Notes under the pieces: model-generated | The model's input: the letters and a program-made list of their open reading frames with translations, nothing else | The model's database searches: none | What the model was told of the DNA's origin: nothing | Made by a program: the position numbers and the translations under genes | Origin: a beta proteobacterium AAP51 | GTDB lineage: Bacteria; Pseudomonadota; Gammaproteobacteria; Burkholderiales; Burkholderiaceae_C | Direction of reading: 5' to 3' | NCBI GenBank assembly: GCA_001295905.1 | Contig: LJHT01000055.1 | Span: forward strand, 1-57,055 | DNA: 57,055 nucleotides | Shown: in pieces, positions 1 to 9,246 of the stretch | How the letters are laid out: every line of letters starts with the position of its first letter | Numbering within the stretch: position 1 is the stretch's first letter

Positions 1-1
1 C

Positions 2-880
2 CGGCTGGCCGCGGCGGGGCCGGCGCTGGCGGCGGCCGCTGCCGCGTCGGCACCGACGGACGAGTTCGTGGACCCACTGGCCGAAGCGCAGCGCACCGAA
101 GCGGCCGTCGAGCCCGTTATCGACACCTCGGCCCTGCCCGGCCTGGCCGAGCTGCCCACCCCGCTTGCCATGGTGGCCCCGGAAGCGCTAGCCGCCCAGC
201 CTGCTTTCGAATGGCCGCCTTCCACGCGGCTGAGCTACCGCCTCACCGGCAACGCGCGCGGCCCGGTGGAAGGCCAGGCGCAGGTGGAGTGGCTGCGTTC
301 TGGCCAGCGCTACCAGGTCTTCCTGGAGGCCAGCGTCGGCCCGCCCTTCGCGCCGCTGATGACGCGCCGGGAGAGCAGCGAAGGCGACATCACGCCCGAG
401 GGCCTGAGCCCGCGCCGCTACGAGATGCAGATGCGCGTGCTGCTGCGCGAACCGCGGCGCAGCGTCATCGTGATGGACGCCGACGCCGTGCGCCTGCCCG
501 GCGGCCTGGTGCTGCCGCGGCCGGCCGGCCTGCAAGACGCGGTGAGCCAGTTCGTGCACCTCACCTGGCTCTTCACGCTGCAGCCCGAGTTGCTGGTGGC
601 CGGCCGCCGCATCGAGCTGCCGCTGGCCCTGCCGCGCCGCATCGAACCCTGGGCCTACGAAGTGATGGGCACCGAAACGCTCTACACCCAGGCCGGCCCG
701 GTGGAGGCGGTGCATGTGCGCCCGGTGCGCGCCGCACCGCGCGGCGACTACACCGCCGAGCTGTGGGTGGCCCCCAACCTGCAGAACCTGCCTGTGCGCA
801 TCCTGGTGCGCCAGGATGCCGAGACCTACATCGACCTCGCGCTGGAGCGGCTGCCCGAGCAGGCCGAGCGCGGGCGCTGA
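2..880 (+). CDS. DUF3108 domain-containing protein (5' partial)
   Basis: The reading frame is open from the first bases of the window, so the true start lies upstream; the first in-frame start codon I can see (GTG at 68) follows an Ala-rich stretch that could be the end of a signal or linker. The body, from about residue 40 after that GTG, reads like DUF3108: alternating beta-type segments such as LSYRLTGNARGPVEGQAQV and a C-terminal AELWVAPNLQNLPVRILV. DUF3108 proteins are usually exported proteins of unknown function. The stop lies 3 bases from the stop of the convergent wecA-like gene. Family call is by pattern recognition; function unknown. Confidence 0.75.
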   Translation, partial: RLAAAGPALAAAAAASAPTDEFVDPLAEAQRTEAAVEPVIDTSALPGLAELPTPLAMVAPEALAAQPAFEWPPSTRLSYRLTGNARGPVEGQAQVEWLRSGQRYQVFLEASVGPPFAPLMTRRESSEGDITPEGLSPRRYEMQMRVLLREPRRSVIVMDADAVRLPGGLVLPRPAGLQDAVSQFVHLTWLFTLQPELLVAGRRIELPLALPRRIEPWAYEVMGTETLYTQAGPVEAVHVRPVRAAPRGDYTAELWVAPNLQNLPVRILVRQDAETYIDLALERLPEQAERGR

Positions 881-883
881 AGC

Positions 884-2008
884 TCAGGTGTCTTTCGGGG
901 CATCCGGGCGGCCGTTTCCGGGAAAGATCATCCAGCGTGGCGCACGGAAGCGGACGATGCGCCAGTAGAGCCCCACATAGGTGACGGCAAAGAGCAGCAG
1001 GAACAGCGCCAGCACGGGCGTGTTGTTCCAGAACACCACCGCCGGCACCACGGACAGCATGCACAGAAACCAGAGATAGGGCGACGTCATCGAGTTGCGC
1101 CGTGTCAGGGCCTTGGCGCTTTGGTTGCCCACCGCCCAGCGAATCATGCGGCGGTAGATGAGCGAATGCAGGTGGATGCCGTCGGGCATGGTGGGGGGCA
1201 TGGCGCGCAGAAAACGACGGCGGTAAATGGAGAACAGGGTTTCGAACACCGGGTAAATGCAGACCAGCAGCGGAAACAGCGGCGAGACTTCGCCTGGATT
1301 GCGGGCCAGCAGCAGGATGGAGACTTCAGCGACGAAGAACCCGAGGAAGTAGGCGCCACCATCGCCGAGAAAGATGAGGCCGGCCGGAAAGTTCCAGATG
1401 AAGAAGCCCAGCACCGCACCGATGCCGGCCAAGGCCAGCGTGGCAACCACCAGGTCGTCGGACTGGAAGGCGACGTAACACAGCGCGCCCAGCATGATGA
1501 TCACGCACATCGAGGCCAGACCGTTGAAGCCGTCGATGATGTTGATCGAGTTGGCGAACCCCGCCACGCCGAAGATGGTCAGTGCGGCAGCCACCACCGG
1601 TATCGCGAGCAGGAAATCGAGCCCCGGCACATCGGCCTTGGTCACCGACGCGTCCATCAGCCACACGGCCATCAGCGCCGAGCCTGCGACGGCCAGCAAG
1701 CGGTATCGGGGGCTGACGCGCTTGGTGACGTCTTCCACAAGCCCGGCCACGAAAGCAGGCAAGCCGCAGATCAGCAGGAGCGCAGCCCATTTCGCCGTGG
1801 GCAGGCTGGTGAACGCGAGAAAGACGGTGGCCGCGACCAGCCCGACCATGATGCCCACACCACCGACGCGCGGCACCGCCTGGGCGTGAAACTTCTGCGG
1901 CCCTGAGAAATCGTGGTCTGCAGAAAAGTGGCCATGCGCCCTGGCCGAGCGCACGACCAACAAGGTTGCAACCAGCGAAATGCCTAGTGCCAACAGGAAG
2001 GTGAGCAT
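884..2008 (-). CDS. WecA/MraY-family undecaprenyl-phosphate GlcNAc-1-phosphate transferase
   Basis: A 374-residue polytopic membrane protein with the polyprenyl-phosphate N-acetylhexosamine-1-phosphate transferase signatures in order: AQAVPRVGGVGI near residue 43, an acidic VEDVTKRVSPRYRLL segment near 90, the catalytic INIIDGFNGLASM near 155, IFLGDGGAYFLGFF near 213 and a late DGIHLHSLIYRR with the His-x-His motif near 275. The family transfers GlcNAc-1-P (or a related sugar phosphate) from UDP-sugar to undecaprenyl phosphate on the cytoplasmic face, starting O-antigen or capsule units. It lies 4.4 kb from polysaccharide block A on the other strand, so it could prime those glycans, but a separate PglC-type initiator lies within that block. 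Sugar specificity cannot be read from sequence. Confidence 0.88.
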   Translation of the reverse strand: MLTFLLALGISLVATLLVVRSARAHGHFSADHDFSGPQKFHAQAVPRVGGVGIMVGLVAATVFLAFTSLPTAKWAALLLICGLPAFVAGLVEDVTKRVSPRYRLLAVAGSALMAVWLMDASVTKADVPGLDFLLAIPVVAAALTIFGVAGFANSINIIDGFNGLASMCVIIMLGALCYVAFQSDDLVVATLALAGIGAVLGFFIWNFPAGLIFLGDGGAYFLGFFVAEVSILLLARNPGEVSPLFPLLVCIYPVFETLFSIYRRRFLRAMPPTMPDGIHLHSLIYRRMIRWAVGNQSAKALTRRNSMTSPYLWFLCMLSVVPAVVFWNNTPVLALFLLLFAVTYVGLYWRIVRFRAPRWMIFPGNGRPDAPKDT

Positions 2009-2164
2009 GAGGGCATTTTAGGCACGCGCATGGTGCGCTCTTCCTCGCCCAGAAGGCGGGCTCAAGCGATTCAACCCCAACCCAACGACCTGCCCAAGCT
2101 CGGGTGCGCCTTTCTCCCTTGAGCGCCCATTTACTAGGACTGCAAGTTATTCGGTTCGCTCAAT

Positions 2165-2671
2165 TCATTCAGCTGGAAACTTCTGAGCGAAAGCCTCAGC
2201 CGCTGCGCGCCCGCGCATGCTGTTCATGGCCTGGGCAGCCTGGCCCAGCAGCGGGCGCAGCTCTTCCATCGAACGGGCCTTCTCGATGCGCATGGCCACC
2301 GTTTCGGCGGCCGGGCCCAAGGCATCGTTGAGGGCGCGCACGGCGTCGCGACGCAGCTTTTCGAATTCGGCCTGCGGCGACAGCGCGGCAGGCGGCGGAG
2401 GCGGCGGGGCGGGCGGTGGTGGCGGAGGGCTTGCGGGCGCCGAGCTCTTCGCGCCCTCGAAGGCCTCGATGAAACCCTGGGCGCTGAGTTCCTGCAGCAG
2501 CTCATCCAGTTGCTGCGGCACCATGGCGGCCAGTGCGGCGCGGTCGCGCTTGCCGTCCACGAGGATCAGCAGCCCGCGCAGGCGCGGCGTCAGCCGGTGG
2601 GCCCGGGTCTCGATCTCGGTTTGGCCCTTCGCGGTTTTTCGGAACAGTGTGGGCATGCGGTGAGCCGGCAA
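2165..2671 (-). CDS. Conserved hypothetical protein with polyproline linker
   Basis: A 168-residue soluble protein in two parts. The N-terminal half (to about residue 75) looks like a small winged-helix-like domain: ETRAHRLTPRLRGLLILVDG, then LDELLQELSAQGFIEAF. Residues of about 80-97 are almost pure proline in two runs, and the C-terminal half is helical (FEKLRRDAVRALNDALGP and later helices). An ATG five codons downstream (2656) is an equally good start. No catalytic motif is visible. Similar proteins occur in Burkholderiales without assigned function. It is divergent from the enoyl-CoA hydratase, with about 130 bases between them. The proline runs should need EF-P during translation (inference). 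Confidence 0.65.
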   Translation of the reverse strand: MPAHRMPTLFRKTAKGQTEIETRAHRLTPRLRGLLILVDGKRDRAALAAMVPQQLDELLQELSAQGFIEAFEGAKSSAPASPPPPPPAPPPPPPAALSPQAEFEKLRRDAVRALNDALGPAAETVAMRIEKARSMEELRPLLGQAAQAMNSMRGRAAAEAFAQKFPAE

Positions 2672-2800
2672 GGGGTGAACAGACCGGCCGGCAGCTGAAG
2701 GCCGTGGAGCTTAACGCCAGCTGACAGGGCCGACCCCGAGAATAAGCATCGATTCCGGTGACTTCCATCTTCATTCCACAGCCCTGCAAGGAGCCCTGTC

Positions 2801-3589
2801 ATGTCCGAAGCCCTGATCCTCATCGAACGTCGTGGTGAAGGTGAACGCCAGGTCGGCTTTCTCACCCTCAACCGGCCGCGCCAGTACAACGCGCTGAACG
2901 ACGCGCTGATGGACGAACTGGGCGCTGCGCTGCTGGCGCTCGATGCCGATGAAGGCATCGGCTGCATCGTCATCACCGGCAACGAGAAGGCCTTCGCGGC
3001 CGGGGCCGACATCACCGCGATGGCCGACAAGACCTTCGTGCAGGCGCAGCAGCAGCAGTTCGTCACGCGCAACTGGGAAACCGTGCGCCAGGTGCAAAAG
3101 CCCGTCATCGCGGCGGTGGCCGGCTTTGCGCTCGGCGGTGGCTGCGAGCTGGCGATGATGTGCGACTTCATCATCGCCGCCGACAGCGCGAAGTTCGGCC
3201 AGCCCGAGATCAAGCTGGGCACCATTCCCGGCGCGGGCGGCACGCAGCGCCTGCCGCGCGCGGTGGGCAAGGCCAAGGCCATGGACCTGGTGCTCACCGG
3301 CCGCATGATGGACGCCGCCGAAGCCGACCGCGCGGGCCTGGTGAGCCGCGTGGTGCCGGCCGACAAGCTGCTGGCCGAGGCACAGGCCGCCGGCGAACTG
3401 ATCTGCGCCCTGGGCGGCCCCAGCGTGGCCCTGGCCAAGGCCTGCGTGAACCGCGCCTTCGAAACCGGCCTGGCCGACGGGGTGTCCTACGAGCGCCATG
3501 TCTTCCACAGCCTCTTCGGCACCGCCGACCAGGTCGAAGGCATGCAGGCCTTCATCGAGAAGCGGGCGCCGAAGTTCCCGCGGCGCTGA
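2801..3589 (+). CDS. Enoyl-CoA hydratase/isomerase (crotonase family)
   Basis: At 262 residues it has the normal length for a single-domain crotonase. The CoA-binding/oxyanion-hole motifs are present: [12 protein letters not shown] near residue 62 and [17 protein letters not shown] near 108, followed by the catalytic-Glu region [21 protein letters not shown] near 132-152, which keeps both glutamates expected of a true hydratase (one in GCE, one in QPE). The reaction is hydration of trans-2-enoyl-CoA to 3-hydroxyacyl-CoA in beta-oxidation or a related CoA pathway. A good ribosome site (AAGGAG) precedes the ATG. No beta-oxidation partner is adjacent, so the physiological substrate is open. Confidence 0.9.
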   Translation: MSEALILIERRGEGERQVGFLTLNRPRQYNALNDALMDELGAALLALDADEGIGCIVITGNEKAFAAGADITAMADKTFVQAQQQQFVTRNWETVRQVQKPVIAAVAGFALGGGCELAMMCDFIIAADSAKFGQPEIKLGTIPGAGGTQRLPRAVGKAKAMDLVLTGRMMDAAEADRAGLVSRVVPADKLLAEAQAAGELICALGGPSVALAKACVNRAFETGLADGVSYERHVFHSLFGTADQVEGMQAFIEKRAPKFPRR

Positions 3590-3596
3590 GCCGACG

Positions 3597-3625
3597 AGGC
3601 TGCGCTTCCGGCAGTTGCGCAGCCT
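3597..3625 (+). terminator. Candidate terminator hairpin after the enoyl-CoA hydratase gene
   Basis: A perfect 9-base inverted repeat, AGGCTGCGC and GCGCAGCCT, with an 11-base loop, begins 7 bases after the stop codon. No T run follows, so it is not a classic intrinsic terminator. It may still act as a Rho-linked pause or as a 3' end stabiliser. Confidence 0.4.
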
Positions 3626-3677
3626 GCGTGCCAAACCCCCACATCCGCCCCGATCATTTCTGAAACCAGAACGGTGT

Positions 3678-3718
3678 ATTCGTGAACGATGAGTTCACGA
3701 ATCTCGGGTAAGTACTTA
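3678..3718. promoter_or_regulatory. Two adjacent palindromes upstream of the small secreted protein gene
   Basis: ATTCGTGAAC and GTTCACGAAT (3678-3687 and 3693-3702) form a perfect 10-base inverted repeat with a 5-base spacer. Six bases further on, TAAGTACTTA (3709-3718) is itself a perfect 10-base palindrome. They lie 80-120 bases before the start at 3801 in locally AT-rich DNA. The arrangement suits a dimeric-repressor operator in a promoter region; no repressor is identified, so this is an inference from symmetry. Confidence 0.4.
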
Positions 3719-3800
3719 AAGTCTCCACTCACGGAAGACCCGGTCACGCATCCACCGAATCCGGTCTGCCAGCCTTTTCGGATGCTTTCAAGGAATGATC

Positions 3801-4241
3801 ATGAAGAAGCTTCAGAACCTCGTTTTCCCGGTTGTCGCCGCCCTGGCCCTGGCCGCCGCAGCCACGACGGCGCGCGCCGGTGAAGGCGCCGACTACGACT
3901 TCATCAGCAGCGGCCAGAAGGCCATGGTGCCGGCTGCGCAGGCCGCTGCGAAAACCCCGCGCGTGGCCCGGCTGCCCGCGGTGGTGGTGCGTGGTGAGCG
4001 CCTGGCCGCGCCTGTGGACACCGCCAGCTACAGCTACAACCCGCTGGCCGACGCGAAGTCGCTGCGCACGCGCGCCGAAGTGCGTGCCGAGATGGTGGCC
4101 GGCCTGAAGAGTGCGCCCTTCCTGCCCAACGTGGGCGGTGAGCCCGTGGGTCCGTTCTTCTACGCCAGCCTGGTGGAGACCGGTGCCACCACGCCGGTGG
4201 TGCTGGCGCAGCGCGACGCCTTGGAGCGCAGCGCACGCTGA
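3801..4241 (+). CDS. Small secreted protein of unknown function
   Basis: The 146-residue product begins with a clear Sec signal peptide (MKKLQNLVFPVVAALALA, cleavage probably after ARA). I chose the ATG at 3801 because AAGGA ends six bases before it; an in-frame ATG two codons upstream (3795) would overlap that site. The mature part is Ala/Val-rich and includes LPAVVVRGERL and a charged LRTRAEVRAEMVAGL segment that resembles the short repeats of DUF4148-type exported proteins of beta-proteobacteria. No cysteines or membrane segments are seen in the mature part. The palindromes upstream suggest it has its own regulated promoter. Confidence 0.7.
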   Translation: MKKLQNLVFPVVAALALAAAATTARAGEGADYDFISSGQKAMVPAAQAAAKTPRVARLPAVVVRGERLAAPVDTASYSYNPLADAKSLRTRAEVRAEMVAGLKSAPFLPNVGGEPVGPFFYASLVETGATTPVVLAQRDALERSAR

Positions 4242-4268
4242 GTTCGGCGCGGGCTTACGCCACCCGGC

Positions 4269-4838
4269 TTAAGGCACCAGCCAGCGCGCGCCTTCGCTGT
4301 CGAAGCGCGCGCGGCGGTGGCCGGCGCGGTGCAGTTCCAGCCAGTCGCAGGACAGCACCGCTGCCTGCAGCACCGCGAAGTGACCCCGCTCGTCGGCCAC
4401 GGGGGCTGCGGCAGGTTCCGTCGTGGCCTGCAAGGGCAGGCCCGGCGCAAGTGGTGACAGGTAGTCCTGGGCCGCGGGCGCAAGCTTCAGGCGCGCCCAG
4501 CGCGAAGTCACCGCCAGGCCATCGGTCTGTGCGCTCAGGCGCACGCGCAAGCGCAACTGCCAGGACAGCCGGCGCGACCACAGCACCAGCATGCCCACCG
4601 GGTGCGTCTGCAACTGGGCTACCTTGCCGGCGCGGGCATCGGTGTAGATCAGCAGCGCCTGCTGCGTAGCGTCGGCCTCGCGCAGCACCACGGTGCGCGC
4701 ATCGGCCATATCGCCGTCCACCGTGGCCAGCACGGGGGTGCGCCACTCGTGGTGCTTGTCGTGCGGCGCGCGCGTGAGCTCTTGCCACAGCGCCGCGTGC
4801 ACGGCGTCCAGGTCGTGAGGGCGCCGTGCGTCTTCCAT
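4269..4838 (-). CDS. Pyridoxamine 5'-phosphate oxidase-like FMN-binding protein
   Basis: This 189-residue protein resembles the Alr4036/PNPOx-like flavin-binding fold: an N-terminal strand DARTVVLREAD near residue 48, then LLIYTDARAGKVAQLQ near 64-80 and VLWSRRLSWQLRLRVRLSA near 85-105, which match the FMN phosphate-binding segments of the PNPOx split barrel. The usual substrate-binding C-terminus of true PdxH is not recognisable, so I do not call it pdxH. Its start lies about 35 bases beyond the lysS stop on the same strand, so the two may be cotranscribed. Its substrate is unknown. Confidence 0.75.
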   Translation of the reverse strand: MEDARRPHDLDAVHAALWQELTRAPHDKHHEWRTPVLATVDGDMADARTVVLREADATQQALLIYTDARAGKVAQLQTHPVGMLVLWSRRLSWQLRLRVRLSAQTDGLAVTSRWARLKLAPAAQDYLSPLAPGLPLQATTEPAAAPVADERGHFAVLQAAVLSCDWLELHRAGHRRARFDSEGARWLVP

Positions 4839-4855
4839 AGGCGGCGGCTTCAGCC

Positions 4856-4905
4856 TTCCCGGCGCAGGGCCGGGTTCATGCCGATTCCCGGCGCAAGGCC
4901 GGGAA
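4856..4905. repeat. Duplicated hairpin-forming repeat at the lysS 3' end
   Basis: TTCCCGGCGCAGGGCCGGG (4856-4874) recurs 29 bases later as TTCCCGGCGCAAGGCCGGG (4885-4903), which then continues with AA. Each copy is an inverted repeat (CCCGGC/GCCGGG, extended to 8 bases in the second copy) with a 5-base loop. The second copy lies in the last codons of lysS and the first just past its stop. A local duplication that makes tandem hairpins could be a terminator or a REP-like stabilising element. Confidence 0.45.
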
Positions 4906-6387
4906 GAGAATGACGTCGCGGATGCTCGGGCTGTCGGTGATGAGCATCATCAACCGGTCGATGCCGATGCCGCAGCCGCCGGCCGGCGGCATGCCGTACT
5001 CGAGCGCGCGGATGAAATCGGCGTCGAAGTACATGGCCTCTTCGTCGCCGGCGTCCTTGTTGGCCACCTGCGAGTGGAAGCGCGCAGCCTGGTCTTCGGC
5101 GTCGTTCAGCTCAGAGAAGCCATTGCCGAACTCGCGCCCGGTGATGAAGAGCTCGAAGCGTTCGGTGATGGCCGGGTTCTTGTCGGAAGCACGCGCCAGC
5201 GGCGACACCTCCACCGGGTAGTCGATGATGAAGGTGGGTTGCCACAGCTGCGCTTCCACCACCGCCTCGAAGAGCCCGAACTGCAGCTGCGCCAGGCCCC
5301 AGTGCGCCGGGGCTTCCTCGCCGGTGGCCTTCAGGCGCGCGCGCAGCAGCCCGGCGTCGTCGGCCTCGGCCTCGCTCAGGCCCGCATATTGCACGAGCGA
5401 CTGCCGAACGCTCAGCCGCGCAAACGGCTGGTGCAGCGCCACAGGCTTGCCGGCGTAGCTGATCTCGGCGCTGCCGGTAGCCGCACGCGCGGCGTGGCGC
5501 AGCAGGTTCTCGGTGAAGTCCATCAGATCATGGTGCGTCCAGTAGGCCGCATAGAACTCCATCATCGTGAACTCGGGGTTGTGGCGGACGCTGATGCCCT
5601 CGTTGCGGAAGTTGCGGTTGATCTCGAACACGCGCTCGAAACCGCCCACCAGCAGGCGCTTGAGGTAGAGCTCGGGCGCGATGCGCAGGAACATCTCCTG
5701 GTCCAGCGCGTTGTGGTGGGTGACGAAGGGCTTGGCGTTGGCGCCGCCGGGTATGGGGTGCAGCATCGGCGTTTCAACTTCCAGGAAGCCGTGCTCGACC
5801 ATGTAGCCGCGGATGCTCGAGACGGCCTTGCTGCGCGCCACGAAACGCGCGCGGGCCTGCTCGTCGGTGATGAGGTCCACGTAGCGCTGGCGGTACTTCT
5901 GTTCCTGGTCGGCCATGCCGTGGAACTTGTCGGGCAGCGGCCGCAGGCTCTTGGTCAGCAGCCGGATGCGGGTGGCCTTGACGCTGAGCTCGCCGGTCTT
6001 GGTGCGGAAGAGCGTGCCTTCGCAGCCGACGATGTCGCCCAGGTCCCAATGCTTGAAGGCGGCCAGCAGTTCCGGACCCACCGCATCTTGCGTGATGTAG
6101 AGCTGGATGCGGCCGTGTTTGTCACCCATCGAGCCGTCTTGCACGGTGGCAAAGCAGGCCTTGCCCATCACGCGCTTGAGCATCATGCGGCCGGCCACGG
6201 CCACCGCCACGCCCTGGGCCTCGAGTTCCTCGTTGGGCACCTCGCCATAGCGCTGGTGCAGCGCGGCCGCGTGGTGCTGGGGTTTGTAGTCGTTGGGGAA
6301 GACCACCTTGCCGTCCTGCGCTGCCTGGGCGCGCAGCGCCTGCAGCTTTTCGCGCCGTTCGGCGATGAGTTGGTTGTCTTCAGACAT
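4876..6387 (-). CDS. lysS: Lysyl-tRNA synthetase (class II)
   Basis: The 503-residue product has the LysRS length and layout. The anticodon-binding OB fold covers about residues 65-165 ([20 protein letters not shown]). The class II catalytic core follows, with motif 2 as [20 protein letters not shown] near 270-290 and motif 3 as [16 protein letters not shown] near the C-terminus. It charges tRNA-Lys in the cytoplasm. The frame stays open for 328 codons upstream, but that part lies antisense to the wbpB-like gene and has no synthetase homology. The ATG at 6387 starts [15 protein letters not shown], the usual LysS N-terminus. It is divergent from wbpB with 66 bases between. Confidence 0.96.
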   Translation of the reverse strand: MSEDNQLIAERREKLQALRAQAAQDGKVVFPNDYKPQHHAAALHQRYGEVPNEELEAQGVAVAVAGRMMLKRVMGKACFATVQDGSMGDKHGRIQLYITQDAVGPELLAAFKHWDLGDIVGCEGTLFRTKTGELSVKATRIRLLTKSLRPLPDKFHGMADQEQKYRQRYVDLITDEQARARFVARSKAVSSIRGYMVEHGFLEVETPMLHPIPGGANAKPFVTHHNALDQEMFLRIAPELYLKRLLVGGFERVFEINRNFRNEGISVRHNPEFTMMEFYAAYWTHHDLMDFTENLLRHAARAATGSAEISYAGKPVALHQPFARLSVRQSLVQYAGLSEAEADDAGLLRARLKATGEEAPAHWGLAQLQFGLFEAVVEAQLWQPTFIIDYPVEVSPLARASDKNPAITERFELFITGREFGNGFSELNDAEDQAARFHSQVANKDAGDEEAMYFDADFIRALEYGMPPAGGCGIGIDRLMMLITDSPSIRDVILFPALRRESA

Positions 6388-6453
6388 GCGGGGCTGCTTT
6401 GCTCGGGGAGTGTGGAACTGCTTGAATTTTAGGCGCACCCGTAGAATGCGCTG

Positions 6454-7524
6454 ATGACTGCTGCCCTGCCCATCCTGGGCCGCCCTGTTCGTTTTGCCCT
6501 GGTGGGCTGCGGCCGCATCGCGGCCAACCACTTCGAGGCTCTTCGCCAGCACGCCGGCCGTGCAGAACTGGTGGCGGTGTGCGACAACCGCCCCGAAGCG
6601 CTGGCGGCCGCCGAGGCCCGTACCGGTGCGCGGGGCTACGCCTCGCTGGAAGCCCTGCTGGCCACAGACGGCAGCGGCACCGCGGCCGACATCGTCGTGC
6701 TCGCCACGCCCAGCGGGCTGCACCCGCGCCAGGCCATGCGCGTGGCGCAGTCGGGCCGCCATGTGCTGAGCGAGAAGCCCATGGCCACCAAGTGGGACGA
6801 AGGCATGCAGATGGTGCGTGCCTGCCGCGAGGCTGGCGTCAAGCTCTTCGTCGTCAAGCAGAACCGCCTCAACCCGACGATGCAGTTGCTCAAGCGTGCC
6901 ATCGACGCCGGCCGCTTCGGGCAGATCTACATGACCACGGTCAACGTCTTCTGGACGCGGCCGCAGAGCTACTACGACGACGCCCCCTGGCGCGGCCGCT
7001 GGGACATGGACGGCGGTGCGTTCCTGAACCAGGCGAGCCACTACGTCGACATGGTCGACTGGCTGGTCGGGCCGGTCGACAACGTGCACGCCTACACCGC
7101 CACGCTGGCGCGCGACATCGAGGCCGAGGACACCGGCGTGATGTCGATGCGGCTGCGCCGCAACGGGCTGGCGTCGATCAACGTGACCATGCTCACCCAC
7201 GGCAGGAACTACGAAGGCAGCATCACCATCCTCGGCGAACGCGGCACGGTGCGTGTCGGCGGCGTGGCGGTCAACCAGATCCAGACCTGGCAGTTCGACA
7301 CCCCGCACCCCGACGACGAGAAGGTCGCCGACGCCAGCTACGCCACGCCCTCGGTCTACGGGTTCGGCCACCCGCTGTACTACGCCAACGTCATCGACAC
7401 GCTGCGCGGCGAGGCCCAGGCCCAGGTGGACGGCTACGGCGGCCTGCGCTCGCTGGAAGTCATCATCGCTGGCTACCGCAGCGCCCGCGACGGCGCTCGC
7501 GTCGGGCTGCCCTTGGTGTTCTAG
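6454..7524 (+). CDS. wbpB: WbpB/WlbA-like UDP-GlcNAcA 3-dehydrogenase (Gfo/Idh/MocA family)
   Basis: The 356-residue oxidoreductase opens with the Rossmann motif [13 protein letters not shown] (residues 15-27) and has the Gfo/Idh/MocA catalytic EKP ([12 protein letters not shown], about residue 108) and the later [18 protein letters not shown] segment with the conserved Asp and His. The next two genes encode a WbpD-like acetyltransferase and a WbpE-like aminotransferase. In Pseudomonas and Bordetella these three convert UDP-N-acetylglucosaminuronate to the 3-keto, 3-amino and 3-acetamido forms in turn. The specific role is inferred mainly from that trio. No 6-dehydrogenase (wbpA) or 2-epimerase (wbpI) is in the window. 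It is the first gene of block A. Confidence 0.85.
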   Translation: MTAALPILGRPVRFALVGCGRIAANHFEALRQHAGRAELVAVCDNRPEALAAAEARTGARGYASLEALLATDGSGTAADIVVLATPSGLHPRQAMRVAQSGRHVLSEKPMATKWDEGMQMVRACREAGVKLFVVKQNRLNPTMQLLKRAIDAGRFGQIYMTTVNVFWTRPQSYYDDAPWRGRWDMDGGAFLNQASHYVDMVDWLVGPVDNVHAYTATLARDIEAEDTGVMSMRLRRNGLASINVTMLTHGRNYEGSITILGERGTVRVGGVAVNQIQTWQFDTPHPDDEKVADASYATPSVYGFGHPLYYANVIDTLRGEAQAQVDGYGGLRSLEVIIAGYRSARDGARVGLPLVF

Positions 7525-7526
7525 CG

Positions 7527-8120
7527 ATGGCGCAAGACAAGGGCTGGTGGGCCCACCCGAGCGCCATCGTCGACGGCGGCGCGATGCTCGGCCCCGGCAC
7601 CAAGGTCTGGCACTTCGTTCATGTCTCGGGCGGCGCGCGCATCGGCGCGAACTGCGCGCTGGGGCAGGGCGTCTTCGTCGGCAACGACGTGCACATCGGC
7701 CACGGCGTGCGCATCCAGAACAATGTCTCGGTCTACGACGCCGTCACCCTGGAGGACGACGTCTTCTGCGGCCCGAGCATGGTGTTCACCAACGTCTACA
7801 ACCCGCGCTCGTCCGTGCCGCGCAAGAGCGAGTACCGGCGCACGCTGGTGCGCCGCGGGGCCACGCTCGGCGCCAACTGCACCATCGTCTGCGGCGCCAC
7901 CATCGGCGAGTACGCCTTCGTCGGCGCGGGGGCTGTGGTCAACCGCAACGTGCCGCCCTACGCTCTGGTGGTGGGCGTGCCGGCCCGGCAGGTCGGTTGG
8001 ATGAGCCGCAACGGCGAGCGCCTGGCGCTGCCGGTGTCTGCCGACGAACCGTTGGAAACCGCTTGCCCGGCCACCGGCGAACGCTACCGCCTTGAAGGCG
8101 CAGCCCTCACCCTGCTTTGA
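7527..8120 (+). CDS. wbpD: WbpD-like left-handed beta-helix N-acetyltransferase
   Basis: The 197-residue product is built of hexapeptide repeats from about residue 10 to 150 ([20 protein letters not shown], then [20 protein letters not shown], and later [20 protein letters not shown]), with the conserved [16 protein letters not shown] loop typical of WbpD/WlbB. The expected reaction is acetyl-CoA-dependent 3-N-acetylation of UDP-2-acetamido-3-amino-2,3-dideoxy-glucuronate. It starts 2 bases after the wbpB stop and ends 4 bases before the wbpE-like start, so it sits inside a tight operon. Confidence 0.87.
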   Translation: MAQDKGWWAHPSAIVDGGAMLGPGTKVWHFVHVSGGARIGANCALGQGVFVGNDVHIGHGVRIQNNVSVYDAVTLEDDVFCGPSMVFTNVYNPRSSVPRKSEYRRTLVRRGATLGANCTIVCGATIGEYAFVGAGAVVNRNVPPYALVVGVPARQVGWMSRNGERLALPVSADEPLETACPATGERYRLEGAALTLL

Positions 8121-8124
8121 CCTC

Positions 8125-9246
8125 ATGCATTTCATCGACCTGAAGTCGCAGTACACGGCCCTCAAGCCTGCGATCGACGCGCGCATCCAGCGCGTGCTCG
8201 ACCACGGCCAGTACATCATGGGCCCCGAGGTTGCCGAGCTCGAGCAGCGCCTGGCGGCGTTCAGCGGGGCGAAGCACTGCATCACGGTGGCCAGCGGCAC
8301 CGAGGCGCTGCTGATCTCGCTGATGGCGCTCGACCTCAAACCCGGCGACGAAGTGATCACCTCGCCCTTCACCTTCATCGCGACGGCCGAGGTCATCGTG
8401 CTGCTGGGCGGCGTGCCCGTCTTCGCCGACATCGAGCCCGACACCTGCAACATCGATGCCTCGAAGATCGAGGCGAAGATCACCCCGCGCACGCGGGCCC
8501 TCATGCCGGTGAGCCTGTACGGCCAGGTGGCCGACATGGAAGCGATCCAGGAGCTTGCCACCCGTCACGGCCTGCCCGTGATCGAAGATGCCGCGCAGAG
8601 CTTCGGCGCCAGCTACCGCGGCCGGCGCAGCGGCGCGCTGTCCACTTTCGGCTGCACCAGTTTCTTCCCCAGCAAGCCGCTGGGTTGCTACGGCGACGGC
8701 GGCGCGATCTTCACCGACGACGACCGCCTCGCCCAGGCCTGCCGCGAGATCCGCGTGCACGGCCAGAGCAAGCGCTATTTCCACACCCGCGTGGGCGTCG
8801 GTGGGCGCATGGACACCCTGCAGTGCGCCATCGTGCTGGCCAAGCTCGACCGCTTCGACTGGGAACTCGAGCGCCGCCGCGCGCTGGGCGCTCGCTATCA
8901 CGCGCTGCTGCAGGGCGTGCCCGGCGTGGGCCTGCTGGCGGTGCGCGACGACCGGGACTGCGTGTGGGCGCAGTACACGGTGTTTGTCGACCACCGCGAG
9001 CGCGTGCAGCAGGAACTGCAGCAACGGGGCATCCCCACCGCCGTGCACTACCCGCGCCCGCTGCACCTGCAGCCGGCCTACGAGGCGCTGTGCTGCCCCG
9101 ACTGCTGCCCTGCCAGCGTGCACGCCAGCCAGCACGTGATGAGCCTGCCGATGAGCCCCGACCTCACCGAGGCGCAGCAGGACGAAGTCGTGGCGGCCTT
9201 GCGCGAGGCCGTGGCCGCCGCCGCCCGCACCCAGGAGCTCGCATGA
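8125..9246 (+). CDS. wbpE: WbpE-like PLP-dependent sugar aminotransferase (DegT/DnrJ/EryC1/StrS)
   Basis: The 373-residue protein begins [18 protein letters not shown], the usual WbpE/WlbC opening. It has [20 protein letters not shown] near residue 55, [15 protein letters not shown] near 153 (the PLP ring-stacking region), and [16 protein letters not shown] near 180, whose Lys is the Schiff-base residue. WbpE uses glutamate to aminate the 3-keto sugar made by WbpB. I chose the ATG at 8125; an 11-codon upstream extension overlaps wbpD and lacks homology. The stop overlaps the next start (ATGA). Confidence 0.88.
   Translation: MHFIDLKSQYTALKPAIDARIQRVLDHGQYIMGPEVAELEQRLAAFSGAKHCITVASGTEALLISLMALDLKPGDEVITSPFTFIATAEVIVLLGGVPVFADIEPDTCNIDASKIEAKITPRTRALMPVSLYGQVADMEAIQELATRHGLPVIEDAAQSFGASYRGRRSGALSTFGCTSFFPSKPLGCYGDGGAIFTDDDRLAQACREIRVHGQSKRYFHTRVGVGGRMDTLQCAIVLAKLDRFDWELERRRALGARYHALLQGVPGVGLLAVRDDRDCVWAQYTVFVDHRERVQQELQQRGIPTAVHYPRPLHLQPAYEALCCPDCCPASVHASQHVMSLPMSPDLTEAQQDEVVAALREAVAAAARTQELA

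Noticed and set aside
2380..2435. GGC/GGT-rich tract that looks like a repeat array
   Set aside because: It is the coding sequence for the proline runs of the protein at 2165-2671, not an independent repeat.
6423..6448. TTGAAT and TAGAAT before wbpB as a sigma-70 promoter
   Set aside because: The spacer is only 14 bases, too short for a standard promoter; TAGAAT alone may still be a -10.
6388..7371. 328-codon extension of the lysS frame on the - strand
   Set aside because: It lies antisense to the wbpB-like gene, has Ala/Gly/Arg/Val/His-rich composition without homology, and LysS has its normal start at 6387. Long antisense frames are expected at this GC.
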